A DNA stretch of 64,000 bases from Fretibacterium sp. OH1220_COT-178 (GTDB lineage: Bacteria; Synergistota; Synergistia; Synergistales; Aminobacteriaceae). Below the pieces are notes generated by a model. That model worked only from the letters and a program-made list of their open reading frames with translations, was not told where the DNA came from and searched no databases. The position numbers and the translations under genes are program-made. Positions 25,865 through 34,598 of this stretch are shown one piece after another (position 1 is the first letter of the stretch; every line of letters starts with the position of its first letter). The DNA lies in the NCBI RefSeq assembly GCF_003860125.1, contig NZ_RQYL01000011.1, positions 1 to 64,000 of the forward strand, read 5' to 3'.

Positions 25865-25981
25865 GGGGGGCCGTCCGCCGGGAGCGGGCAGGTTCGGAAC
25901 CGATATGATAAAATCAAAACTCATGGCACCCGGGGGAACGGGGTGTTTTGACTTTTTGCCGAAAGAAGGACGATGGTGGAT

Positions 25982-27073
25982 ATGATGCAGCGGTTGAGGA
26001 CGCAGATGCGTTGGATCATGCTCTTGATTGTGGTGGCCTTCCTGCTCTCGACGTTTCTCATGTACGAGGGGCGCGGTCGGCGCGGGCCGCAGCGCGCGCC
26101 CGACGGTTCGATGGCCGACTACGAGGTGGCCGAGATCAACGGGAAGCCGCTGATGCGGTCCGAGCTGGAGCAGAGGCTGAGGGGCTACCTGGAAAGCTAT
26201 GGACAGCGCGGGATGGCGTCCCTGGACATGCCCGCCATCTACAAGTCCCTGCTGGACCAGTATGCGTTCGAGCTCCAGCTGGCTCAGGAGGTCCGGGATC
26301 GCGGGATAGAGGTCTCGGACGCCGAGGCCGAACAGGCGATGAAGGATTACGCCGACCAGGTGTTCCCGACGCGGGAGGCCTTCTTCCAATCCCTGGAGCG
26401 CTCGGGGATAAAGGTCGAGGACTACAGGAAGGGCATAGCCCGTCAGATGGCCAACGAGCGGCTTCTGCGCTCCGCCATCGGCGAGGTGGTCGTCAGCGAG
26501 GACGAGGCGGTGCAGTTCTACGACACGATGAAACCGCTGCTCTACCGGCAGCCCGAGGGCTTCAAGGTCTATCTGGCCCAGTTCTCGAACGCGGGGGCGG
26601 CCGAGTCCCTTCGGGGGCAGCTGGTCGGAGGGGAGAGCTGGGAGCAGGCGACCTCCGGCGATGCCCTGGCCTCCAAGGACGTGATCAGCGTGACCGCCGA
26701 GGCGATCTTCCTGCCCGAGAGCGCCTTCGATTCGGGGGCCCTGTCCTTGATGAAGTCCCTGGACGTCGGCCAGGTCAGCCCGGTCTTCGAGCTGTCGAGC
26801 GACGACTTCGCCGTGGGGCTCAAGAGCGAGAGGGTCGCGGAGCGGACCACGCCCTACGATGAGGTCAGCGCGGACATCCGCGTGCTCCTGCGGCAGCAGA
26901 AGGAGCGCCAGAGCCTGGATGCCTTCGAGAAGGAGGTGCTGGCCCGGGCGAAGGTCGTGATCCACGATCCGTCCCTCTTCGCTGCGAACGCGTCCGCCGA
27001 CGTCTCCGAGGGGCGCGCCCCTGCGGCCCTTTCCTCGGGGGACGCCGCCTCGCCGGACAAGGCCCCCGAGTAG
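25982..27073 (+). CDS. SurA/PpiD-like membrane-anchored chaperone
   Basis: The protein has 363 aa. The N-terminal membrane anchor (about residues 8-26, WIMLLIVVAFLLSTFL) is followed by a SurA_N-type helical chaperone domain. AEINGKPLMRSELEQRLRGY is its start, and SGIKVEDYRKGIARQMANERL follows. The C-terminal half holds a poorly conserved parvulin-like segment with few catalytic residues, so isomerase activity is doubtful. It likely helps fold exported proteins in the periplasm of a diderm cell. ATG 25982 is preferred because AAGGA lies 11 bp upstream; ATG 25973, in the same frame, has only 2 bp. A TATGAT about 75 bp upstream (near 25904) may be the -10. Confidence 0.75.
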   Translation: MMQRLRTQMRWIMLLIVVAFLLSTFLMYEGRGRRGPQRAPDGSMADYEVAEINGKPLMRSELEQRLRGYLESYGQRGMASLDMPAIYKSLLDQYAFELQLAQEVRDRGIEVSDAEAEQAMKDYADQVFPTREAFFQSLERSGIKVEDYRKGIARQMANERLLRSAIGEVVVSEDEAVQFYDTMKPLLYRQPEGFKVYLAQFSNAGAAESLRGQLVGGESWEQATSGDALASKDVISVTAEAIFLPESAFDSGALSLMKSLDVGQVSPVFELSSDDFAVGLKSERVAERTTPYDEVSADIRVLLRQQKERQSLDAFEKEVLARAKVVIHDPSLFAANASADVSEGRAPAALSSGDAASPDKAPE

Positions 27074-27156
27074 CTCTGCCGGGGAGAGAAACCGCTCGAC
27101 TCGGGCCTGTCGCCTTCACGGGACGGGCCCGATTTGTTTTCTCCCCTTGGCGGGTT

Positions 27157-27177
27157 TGATATAATTACGATAATTAT
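27157..27177 (+). promoter_or_regulatory. extended -10 promoter with overlapping palindrome (DUF3798 operon)
   Basis: TG (27157-27158), one base, then TATAAT (27160-27165) forms a perfect extended -10. A 7-bp perfect inverted repeat, ATAATTA-CGA-TAATTAT (27161-27177), overlaps the -10 and the expected start point, an ideal spot for a repressor. The start codon of the binding-protein gene is 57 bp downstream. No convincing -35 is seen, as expected for extended -10 promoters. Confidence 0.7.
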
Positions 27178-27234
27178 GGAAAGCGGCAGGGACGATCGTC
27201 GAATTCATACACGAAGCAGGAGGAGGCGTTGCAA

Positions 27235-28437
27235 GTGAGGAAGTTTGTGCTGTTGGCGCTGCTGTCGGCCTTTGCGTTCGCGGGGGCCGCGGGGGCCGCG
27301 GGGGCGGCGGACGAGGCCGCCTTTCATATCGGGATCGTGACGGGCACCGTGTCCCAGAGCGAGGACGATCTGCGCGGGGCGGAGCTGATGATCCAGAAGT
27401 ACGGAAATGCGGCCGAGGGCGGAATGGTCACGCACATCACCTACCCCGACAACTTCATGTCCGAGATGGAGACGACCATCAGCCAGCTGGTGGGGCTGGC
27501 CGACGATCCCAAGATGAAGGTGATCGTGGTCAACCAGGCCATCCCCGGGACCACCGAGGGCTTCCGCCGCGTGCGGGAGAAGCGTCCCGACATCCTTCTC
27601 TTCGCCGGCGAGGCGCACGAGGATCCGGGCGTCATCACGACGGCCGCGGACATCGCCATCAATGCGGACAACATCAGCCGCGGCTACACGATTCCCCTCG
27701 GGGCCCAGAAGATGGGGGCCAAGACCTTCGTGCACATCTCCTTCCCGCGCCACATGAGCTACGAGACGCTGGGCCGCCGCCGTGCCATCATGGAGGCCGC
27801 GTGCAAGGATCTGGGCATCAACTTCGTGTTCGAGACGGCTCCGGATCCGACCAGCGACGTGGGGGTCGCCGGAGCGCAGCAGTTCATCCTCGAGAAGATG
27901 CCCGCGTGGCTGGAGAAGTACGGCAAGGACACGGCGTTCTTCTGCACCAACGACGCGCACACGGAGCCCCTGCTGAAGCGCATCGCCGAGCAGGGCGGCT
28001 ATTTCGTCGAGGCGGACCTTCCCTCGCCCCTGATGGGCTATCCCGGCGCGCTGGGGATCGACCTCTCCAAGGAGAAGGGCGACTGGCCGGCGATTCTGAA
28101 GAAGGTCGAGGAGTCCGTGGTGAAGGCCGGGGGCGGCGAGCGCATGGGGACGTGGGCCTACTCCTACGGCTACACCAACAGCGCGGCGCTGGCCGAGTTC
28201 GGCAAGCGCATCGTCGAGGGCAAGGCCAAGCTGGGCAACATGAAGGACCTCATCGCCTGCTACAACGAGTTCACCCCGGGCGCCAAATGGAACGCCAGCT
28301 ACTACACGGACGCGGGGACCGGCGTGCGCAACAAGAAATTCGTCCTCGTCCAGCAGGACACCTACGTGTTCGGCAAGGGGTACCTGAATGTGGCCGAGAC
28401 CGAGGTGCCCGAGAAGTACTTCAAGATCGGCAAGTAG
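27235..28437 (+). CDS. DUF3798 periplasmic substrate-binding protein
   Basis: The protein has 400 aa. The signal peptide (residues 1-~24, ending AGAADEA) precedes a two-lobed binding-protein fold beginning FHIGIVTGTVSQSEDDLRGA. The features FVHISFPRHMSYETLGRRR and FFCTNDAHTEPLLKRIAEQGG match DUF3798 as I know it. It should deliver a solute to the ATPase and permeases downstream; the ligand is unknown. The GTG at 27235 is chosen because GGAGGAGG ends 8 bp upstream; a TTG at 27229 is too close. A strong terminator hairpin between this gene and the ATPase should keep this protein in excess. Confidence 0.85.
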   Translation: MRKFVLLALLSAFAFAGAAGAAGAADEAAFHIGIVTGTVSQSEDDLRGAELMIQKYGNAAEGGMVTHITYPDNFMSEMETTISQLVGLADDPKMKVIVVNQAIPGTTEGFRRVREKRPDILLFAGEAHEDPGVITTAADIAINADNISRGYTIPLGAQKMGAKTFVHISFPRHMSYETLGRRRAIMEAACKDLGINFVFETAPDPTSDVGVAGAQQFILEKMPAWLEKYGKDTAFFCTNDAHTEPLLKRIAEQGGYFVEADLPSPLMGYPGALGIDLSKEKGDWPAILKKVEESVVKAGGGERMGTWAYSYGYTNSAALAEFGKRIVEGKAKLGNMKDLIACYNEFTPGAKWNASYYTDAGTGVRNKKFVLVQQDTYVFGKGYLNVAETEVPEKYFKIGK

Positions 28438-28511
28438 GTCCGGGCCACTTTCGATGCACGTCTCGGAGGCCGGGGCCCCGGGCGGTCGGGAAATTTAAGG
28501 TTTTGTGTCTC

Positions 28512-28552
28512 AAGGGGTGAGTGCCCGCCAAGGCACTTTCCCCTTTATTTTT
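28512..28552 (+). terminator. intergenic hairpin terminator/attenuator after the binding-protein gene
   Basis: The outer stem AAGGGG/CCCCTT (28512-28517, 28540-28545) and inner stem GAGTGCC/GGCACTT (28519-28525, 28532-28538) enclose the loop CGCCAA. A T-rich tract (28544-28552) follows. It is a good intrinsic terminator. It probably allows partial readthrough so that the ABC genes are expressed below the binding protein. Confidence 0.75.
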
Positions 28553-28579
28553 GCTGTTTTGCGTGAAACGCGAGAGGTG

Positions 28580-30166
28580 ATGGTATTGTCCGATACGCCC
28601 CTGCTGAAACTGGAAAATATAGGTAAGGAATATTACGGAAACAGGGTGCTCTCGAACGTCAGCTTCTCCCTGCATTCCGGCGAAATCCTGGGGCTGGTGG
28701 GAGAAAACGGCGCGGGAAAGTCCACGCTCATGAACATCCTGTTCGGGATGCCCGTGATCGCCGCCACGGGCGGCTACGAGGGAACGATCACCATGGACGG
28801 CCGCGTCGTCCGTTTCGGGTCCCCGTTTCAGGCCCTCGAGGCCGGAATCGGGATGGTGCACCAGGAGTTCTCCCTCATCCCGGGCTTCACGGCGGCCGAG
28901 AACATCCTGCTCAACCGCGAGGTGCTCAACAAGTCCCTCCTGGAGCACGTCTTCAGCGAGCGCATGTCCACCCTGGACCGGGATGCGATGCGGGAGCGGG
29001 CCGGAAGGGCCATTCGCACCCTCGGCGTGGACATCGGGGTCGACACGATCGTCGCGGAGATGCCCGTGGGCTACAAGCAGTTCATCGAGATCGCCCGGGA
29101 GATCGACCGCAGCCGGACCCGGCTTCTCTTTCTGGACGAGCCCACGGCCGTCCTGACGGAGACCGAGGCCCAGATCCTGATCGCCGCCCTCAAGAAGCTG
29201 GCCCGGAGCGGCATCGGGATCATCTTCATCTCGCACCGCCTGCACGAGGTCAAGGAGCTGTGCGACCGTATCGTCGTCCTTCGGGACGGGGAGGTGATCC
29301 GCGAGGCGGACGCCAAGACCGCCTCGGTACGGGACATCGCCTCCTGGATGGTGGGGCGTCAGGTGGACGAGCACAAGGGCCGGAGGCGCGAGCGCGTCCG
29401 TTCGGATTCCGTGGCCCTGGCCGTGGAGCACCTTTGGGTCGATATGCCCGGAGAGACCGTGCGCGACGTCTCCTTCGAGGTCCGCAAGGGCGAGATCTTC
29501 GGCATCGGCGGCCTGGCGGGGCACGGAAAGCTCGGAATCCCCAACGGCATCATGGGGCTCTACCCCTCGGGCGGAGCGGTGGAGCTCTTCGGCCGCTCCA
29601 TCCCCCTGAACATACCCCGAAAGGCCCTGGACAGCCGCATGGCCTTCGTATCGGAGGACCGGCGCGGGGTGGGACTGCTCCTGGACGAACGCATCGACTG
29701 GAACATCACCTTCACCGCCATGCAGGTGCAGAACCGCTTCCTGAAGCGCATTCCGGGGCTGGGGATCCGGCTCCGGGACGACCGTGCCATCAGCCGCGAG
29801 GCCGAGCGGTACATCGACGCGCTGGAGATCAAGTGCACGGGGCCCGGCCAGCGGGCGGCGGAGCTGTCGGGAGGGAACCAGCAGAAGATCTGCCTGGCCA
29901 AGGCCTTTGTGCTTCAGCCCGAGGTCCTGCTGGTGTGTGAGCCCACGCGGGGCATCGACATCGGAGCCAAGGAGCTGGTGCTCGATACCCTCAGACGCTA
30001 CAACGAGGAGCATGGGACGACGATCGTCGTCACCTCCTCCGAGCTTGAGGAGCTGCGCGCCATCTGCGACCGTATTGCCATCGTGGGCGAGGGCCGCATT
30101 GCGGGCGTGCTCCCCGCCGAGAGCCCGGCCGAGGAGTTCGGCCTCCTGATGATGGGCTCGAAATAG
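28580..30166 (+). CDS. ABC transporter ATPase of the DUF3798 operon (tandem ATPase domains)
   Basis: The protein has 528 aa with two ATPase domains of the sugar/nucleoside class. The first has Walker A GENGAGKST and Walker B LLFLDEPTAVLTET, but the usual LSGGQ signature reads MPVGYKQ. The second has LSGGNQQK and VCEPTRGIDIG. The two halves differ in which catalytic motifs are intact, as in RbsA-like subunits. The start is at ATG 28580 (RBS GAGAGGTG, close); TTG 28586 is an alternative with better spacing. It is separated from the binding-protein gene by a terminator hairpin and followed 15 bp later by the permeases. Confidence 0.9.
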   Translation: MVLSDTPLLKLENIGKEYYGNRVLSNVSFSLHSGEILGLVGENGAGKSTLMNILFGMPVIAATGGYEGTITMDGRVVRFGSPFQALEAGIGMVHQEFSLIPGFTAAENILLNREVLNKSLLEHVFSERMSTLDRDAMRERAGRAIRTLGVDIGVDTIVAEMPVGYKQFIEIAREIDRSRTRLLFLDEPTAVLTETEAQILIAALKKLARSGIGIIFISHRLHEVKELCDRIVVLRDGEVIREADAKTASVRDIASWMVGRQVDEHKGRRRERVRSDSVALAVEHLWVDMPGETVRDVSFEVRKGEIFGIGGLAGHGKLGIPNGIMGLYPSGGAVELFGRSIPLNIPRKALDSRMAFVSEDRRGVGLLLDERIDWNITFTAMQVQNRFLKRIPGLGIRLRDDRAISREAERYIDALEIKCTGPGQRAAELSGGNQQKICLAKAFVLQPEVLLVCEPTRGIDIGAKELVLDTLRRYNEEHGTTIVVTSSELEELRAICDRIAIVGEGRIAGVLPAESPAEEFGLLMMGSK

Positions 30167-30181
30167 AGGAGGGGGACGTCA

Positions 30182-31216
30182 ATGATCGGAAACTTTATCG
30201 ACAGGGCCGGATGGCCGCGGATCATCATCGGCCTGTTTCTGCTGGGGCTCTTCATCGCGGCCCCGTTCGTCGGGGTGCGGATCGACACGTCGCTGTCCGA
30301 CACGCTGGTCCGCTTCGGGATGAACGGCGTCATGGTCCTGGCCATGATCCCGATGGTCCAGTCGGGCTGCGGCCTGAACTTCGGTCTGCCCCTGGGCATC
30401 ATCGCGGGGCTGCTGGGCGCCACGCTGTCCATCGAGCTCGACATCCGCGGCCCCCTGGGCTTTTTCGCCGCCATCCTGATCTCCATGCCCATCGCCGCAA
30501 TCCTGGGCTACTTCTACGGCCAGCTCCTGAACCGGGTCAAGGGCGACGAGATGATGATCGCGACCTACGTCGGCTTCTCGTCCGTGGCCTTCATGTGCAT
30601 CGCCTGGCTGCTGCTGCCGTACAGGAGTCCCACCATGATCTGGGGGTACGGGGGCTCGGGGCTGCGCACCACGATCAGTGTGGGCGACTATTGGATTCAC
30701 GTCCTGAGCAATTTCCTCTCCTTCAAGATCGGGCACCTCTTCGTCCCGACGGGAATGTTCCTCTTCTTCGGCCTGATGAGCTTTCTGGTGTGGCTCTTCA
30801 TGAAGAGCAAGACGGGGACGGCGATGACGGCGGTAGGCTCCAACCCCGAGTTCGCCCGGGCCTCCGGGGTGAACGTCGACCGCATGAGGACCATCTCGGT
30901 CATCCTCTCCACCATGCTGGGGGCCGTCGGCATCCTGGTGTACGAGCAGAGCTTCGGCTTCATCCAGCTCTACATGGGGCCCTTCTACATGGCGCTTCCG
31001 GCCGTGGCGGCCATCCTGCTGGGCGGGGCCTCGGTCAACAAGGCCTCCATCCTCAACGTCGTCGTGGGGACCTTCCTCTTCCAGGGGATCCTCACCATGA
31101 CGCCCTCCGTCATCAACAGCGTGCTGCAGACGGACATGTCGGAGGTCATCAGGATCATCGTCAGCAACGGGATGATCCTCTACGCCCTGACGAGAAAGGT
31201 GCGGGTGAAACGATGA
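30182..31216 (+). CDS. ABC permease 1 of the DUF3798 operon
   Basis: The protein has 344 aa of the BPD_transp_2 family with about eight to ten membrane helices. Recognisable blocks are GCGLNFGLPLGIIAGLLG and TAVGSNPEFARASGVNVDRMR, the usual cytoplasmic coupling loop. AGGGGGACGTCAATG gives a clear RBS. Its stop overlaps the ATG of permease 2 (ATGA). The two permeases are clearly related to each other and probably form a heterodimer. Confidence 0.85.
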   Translation: MIGNFIDRAGWPRIIIGLFLLGLFIAAPFVGVRIDTSLSDTLVRFGMNGVMVLAMIPMVQSGCGLNFGLPLGIIAGLLGATLSIELDIRGPLGFFAAILISMPIAAILGYFYGQLLNRVKGDEMMIATYVGFSSVAFMCIAWLLLPYRSPTMIWGYGGSGLRTTISVGDYWIHVLSNFLSFKIGHLFVPTGMFLFFGLMSFLVWLFMKSKTGTAMTAVGSNPEFARASGVNVDRMRTISVILSTMLGAVGILVYEQSFGFIQLYMGPFYMALPAVAAILLGGASVNKASILNVVVGTFLFQGILTMTPSVINSVLQTDMSEVIRIIVSNGMILYALTRKVRVKR

Positions 31217-32346
31217 ACAGCCCGGTGCGCAGCCTTCTGAAGCCGATCCTCAACAACGCGGTGCCCCTCATCTTCATCGCGATATCGGCCGTGGCCATTC
31301 CCCTCTCGGGCTTCTCGGCCAGCTACCTGATCCAGGAGCTCCTGATCCGGATCGGGCGCAACTCCTTCCTCATCCTCTCCCTGCTGATCCCCATCATGGC
31401 GGGGATGGGCCTGAACTTCGGCATGGTGCTCGGCGCCATGGCGGGGCAGATCGGCCTGATCCTCGTCTCGGACTGGGCGATCGTCGGCATCCCCGGCGTT
31501 TTGCTCGCCATGATGATCGGGACGCCCATCGCCGTGCTCCTGGGTCTGCTCTGCGGCCATGTCCTGAATCGGGCCAAGGGGCAGGAGATGGTCACCTCCT
31601 ACATCCTGGGCTTCTTCATCAACGGCATCTACCAGCTCTTCGTCCTCTATTTCATGGGGTGGATCATCCCGATCGGCAATCCCTCCCTCGTGCTCTCCCG
31701 AGGATACGGCATCCGAAACGCCGTGAGCCTCCTGGGGGTCCGCGGCGTTCTGGACAACCTGATCCCGTTATCCTTCACGCTGCCGTTCTTCTCGGGGACC
31801 GTCAAGGTGCCGGTGGCGACCTTCCTGGTCATCGCGGTCTTCTGCGTCTTCGTCGTCTGGTTCCGCAGGACCAAGCTGGGCCAGGACATGCGCGCCATCG
31901 GCCAGGACATGGCGGTCGCCGACTCCGCGGGGATCCCGGTCAACCGCACCCGGGTCATCGCCATCGTCATCTCCACGGTGCTGGCCTGCTACGGGCAGAT
32001 CATCTTCCTCCAGAACATGGGGACCCTGAACACCTACAACAGCCACGACCAGGCCGGGATGTTCTCGATCGCGGCGCTCCTCATCGGCGGGGCCAGCGTC
32101 TCCCGCGCCGGCATCGCGAACGTCTTCGTGGGGGTGGTGCTCTTCCACCTCATGTTCATCGTCGCCCCCATGGCGGGCAAGAACCTCATGGGGCAGGCGC
32201 AGATCGGGGAGTACTTCCGCGTCTTCGTGTCCTACGGGATCATCGCCATCGCGCTGGTGCTCCACGCCTGGAAGCGGAACCGGGACAGGGCCGAGGCGCG
32301 CCGAAGCCTGCGCGGCCCCGCCGGGGCCGGAAAGGAGGGAGCGTGA
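31213..32346 (+). CDS. ABC permease 2 of the DUF3798 operon
   Basis: The protein has 377 aa of the BPD_transp_2 family with about nine membrane helices. GMGLNFGMVLGAMAGQIGL parallels the same block in permease 1. RAIGQDMAVADSAGIPVNRTR is the coupling loop and is followed by GAASVSRAGIANVFVG-like residues near the end. The basic C-terminal tail (KRNRDRAEARRSLRG) is cytoplasmic. The start overlaps the permease 1 stop and its stop overlaps the ATG of the accessory gene. Confidence 0.85.
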   Translation: MNSPVRSLLKPILNNAVPLIFIAISAVAIPLSGFSASYLIQELLIRIGRNSFLILSLLIPIMAGMGLNFGMVLGAMAGQIGLILVSDWAIVGIPGVLLAMMIGTPIAVLLGLLCGHVLNRAKGQEMVTSYILGFFINGIYQLFVLYFMGWIIPIGNPSLVLSRGYGIRNAVSLLGVRGVLDNLIPLSFTLPFFSGTVKVPVATFLVIAVFCVFVVWFRRTKLGQDMRAIGQDMAVADSAGIPVNRTRVIAIVISTVLACYGQIIFLQNMGTLNTYNSHDQAGMFSIAALLIGGASVSRAGIANVFVGVVLFHLMFIVAPMAGKNLMGQAQIGEYFRVFVSYGIIAIALVLHAWKRNRDRAEARRSLRGPAGAGKEGA

Positions 32347-32849
32347 TGCGCGTCCTTCAGAGGACCGTCGTGCTGCTGGCCCTGATCGCTCTCGGGGTGG
32401 GGCTCTTCTACATGGGGCGGGAGCATCAGGTGTTCCTCGACAACAGGACGATCGAGGCGGGCGGGGCCACCTTCAGGGCCCTGGAGCAGGTCAACGTCAG
32501 CGTGAACGGGGGCGAGCCCATCGAGCTCCTGGAGCGCGACCGGGACGTGGTCCGGACGGTGGGGCCCACGCTCTCGGTCCGGGTGGAGGTCCTGGACTCC
32601 ATGGGCGGCGACGTCGAGCGGACGGTCGACCTCGTGCTCAGGCCCGGGTTCCGGAGGGATCTGATGCTCAGCCTTCCTCTGGTGGCCGCGGGCCGGGACG
32701 ATTTCGTCCTGCCGCCCCCCACGGCGCAGCAAACCGCTCCGGAGGCGGAACCCGCGCCTCCGCCCGAGGAGGGGATTTCGCCTCCGGCCGCGGAGCTCCC
32801 CCCTCCGGGGACCGCCCCCGAGGAGACGCGGCCCGCCGGGAAGCCCTGA
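32346..32849 (+). CDS. membrane-anchored accessory protein of the DUF3798 operon (DUF6672-like)
   Basis: The protein has 167 aa. One N-terminal membrane helix (about residues 7-23) is followed by a beta-rich extracytoplasmic domain with VFLDNRTIEAGGATFRAL, then a disordered Pro/Glu/Ala tail (from about residue 120). The position as last gene of a DUF3798-ATPase-permease-permease operon fits the family I know as DUF6672; that name is from memory and unchecked. Its ATG overlaps the stop of permease 2 (TGATG), so it is part of the transport system. No enzyme motif is visible. Confidence 0.6.
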   Translation: MRVLQRTVVLLALIALGVGLFYMGREHQVFLDNRTIEAGGATFRALEQVNVSVNGGEPIELLERDRDVVRTVGPTLSVRVEVLDSMGGDVERTVDLVLRPGFRRDLMLSLPLVAAGRDDFVLPPPTAQQTAPEAEPAPPPEEGISPPAAELPPPGTAPEETRPAGKP

Positions 32850-33027
32850 GTGATTCGAGGGCTGGAACGGTTGTCCGATCTTCTTGTGCGAGGGTTCGTC
32901 ATTTCTCCTAAGGTAAAAACGTGAAGATTGTGTTATTCTTAGAGAATATGTGGTAAGTTGCCTCAACCCGCAAATCGAGTGCCCGCGGTGTCCTCGGGGG
33001 CACATTTTAAGGAGGAACGTGTCGGAT

Positions 33028-34587
33028 ATGGGATTCCGCACTATCGAGGAGCTTTGTGAGGAGCTCAAGGCAAAGCGCGTATCCGTCCTCGCCGGCGGCG
33101 GGGAGAAGGCCGTCGCCAAGCAGAAGGCCAAGGGAAAGGGGACGGCCCGGGAGAGGATCGACCAGCTTCTGGATCCGGGCTCCTTTGTGGAGATCGACGA
33201 GTACGTGACGCACCGCTGCGTCAACTTCGGCCTGGATAAGTCCAAGCCGCTGGGGGACGGGGTGGTCACCGGATGGGGGACCATCGAGGGCCGAAAGGTC
33301 TTCGTCTTCAGCCAGGACTTTACCGTTCTGGGCGGGTCGCTCGGCGAGAAGCACGCCGACAAGATCTGCAAGGTCATGGACCTGGCCATGGAGATGGGCT
33401 GCCCGGTCATCGGCCTCAACGACTCCGGCGGCGCCCGCATCCAGGAGGCCGTCGACGCCCTGAACGGCTACGGCAAGATCTTCTATCGCAACACCCTCGC
33501 CAGCGGGGTGATCCCGCAGTTCTCCGTCATCATGGGGCCCACGGCGGGTGGCGCGGTCTACAGCCCCGCCCTGACGGACTTCATCTTCATGGTGGACAAG
33601 ACGGGCATCATGCACATCACCGGCCCGGCCGTCATCAAGGCCGTCACGGGCGAGGAGGTCTCGAGCGAGGAGCTGGGCGGGGCCACGGCCCACAACACCA
33701 AGAGCGGCAACGCGCATTTCATGGCGGCCTCGGAGCAGGAGTGCTTTGCGCAGATTCGCAAGGTCCTGTCCTACCTGCCCCTGAACAACCTGGAGGACGC
33801 GCCCTGCAAGGAGACGACGGACAGCGTGGAGCGCGCCGACCTCGGCCTGCGCGCGGCGGTTCCCACGAACCCCAACAAGGGGTACGACGTGCGGGACGTG
33901 CTCGTCCGCGTCCTGGACGACGGGGAGTTCACCGAGGTCCAGCCGGGCTGGGCCCAGAACATCCTGACCGGTTACGGCCGCATCGGCGGGCGCGCCGTCG
34001 GGATCATCGCCAATCAGGCCAAGGTCATGGCCGGCTGCCTGGACATCAACGCCTCCGACAAGGCCAGCCGCTTCATCCGCCACTGTGACGCCTTCAACCT
34101 GCCGATCGTGACCTTCGTGGACGTCCCCGGGTACCTTCCGGGCGTCACCCAGGAGCACAACGGCATCATCCGCCACGGGGCCAAGCTCCTCTACGCCTAC
34201 AGCGAGGCCACGGTGCCCCTCCTTACGGTCATCCTCCGCAAGGCCTACGGCGGCGCCTATCTGGCCATGAGCAGCAAGTCCCTGGGAGCCGACATGGTCC
34301 TGGCCTGGCCCCAGGCGGAGATCGCGGTCATGGGGGCCGAGGGCGCGGCGAACATCGTGTTCAAGAAGGACATCGACGCCTCGTCGGATCCTGCGGCCAC
34401 CCGTCTCGAGAAGATCGAGGAGTACCGGAAGGCCTTTGCCACTCCCTACGTGGCCGCCGAACGGGGCCTGGTGGACCGCGTCATCATGCCGGAGGAGACG
34501 CGCCGGGAGCTTTGGCTCGCCCTGTGCGGCATGGAGAGCAAGCGGGTCGGACGCCCGAGCAAAAAGCATGGCGTCATCCCGCACTGA
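33028..34587 (+). CDS. mmdA: methylmalonyl-CoA decarboxylase alpha subunit (carboxyltransferase)
   Basis: The protein has 519 aa. It aligns along its whole length with MmdA of Veillonella: TARERIDQLLDPGSF, SQDFTVLGGSLGEKHA, NDSGGARIQEAVDALNGYG, MGPTAGGAVYSPALTDF, MAGCLDINASDKASRF, and the C-terminal KKHGVIPH. MmdA transfers CO2 from (S)-methylmalonyl-CoA to biotin; with the other subunits this drives sodium export. Propionyl-CoA carboxylase beta chains are close relatives, but the delta and biotin-carrier genes following at once favour the sodium pump. The start is ATG 33028, 12 bp after GGAGG, or GTG 33019, which is only 3 bp away. A hairpin near 32980-33004 precedes the RBS. Confidence 0.9.
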   Translation: MGFRTIEELCEELKAKRVSVLAGGGEKAVAKQKAKGKGTARERIDQLLDPGSFVEIDEYVTHRCVNFGLDKSKPLGDGVVTGWGTIEGRKVFVFSQDFTVLGGSLGEKHADKICKVMDLAMEMGCPVIGLNDSGGARIQEAVDALNGYGKIFYRNTLASGVIPQFSVIMGPTAGGAVYSPALTDFIFMVDKTGIMHITGPAVIKAVTGEEVSSEELGGATAHNTKSGNAHFMAASEQECFAQIRKVLSYLPLNNLEDAPCKETTDSVERADLGLRAAVPTNPNKGYDVRDVLVRVLDDGEFTEVQPGWAQNILTGYGRIGGRAVGIIANQAKVMAGCLDINASDKASRFIRHCDAFNLPIVTFVDVPGYLPGVTQEHNGIIRHGAKLLYAYSEATVPLLTVILRKAYGGAYLAMSSKSLGADMVLAWPQAEIAVMGAEGAANIVFKKDIDASSDPAATRLEKIEEYRKAFATPYVAAERGLVDRVIMPEETRRELWLALCGMESKRVGRPSKKHGVIPH

Positions 34588-34598
34588 GGAGGCCGGCC

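Noticed and set aside
24278-26965. A minus-strand frame of 895 codons opposite polA and the SurA-like gene
   Set aside because: It is a GC-driven shadow without recognisable domains.
28438-28511. Small gene between the DUF3798 binding protein and the ATPase
   Set aside because: The gap has no start with an RBS and frame of useful length; the hairpin terminator explains the non-coding sequence.
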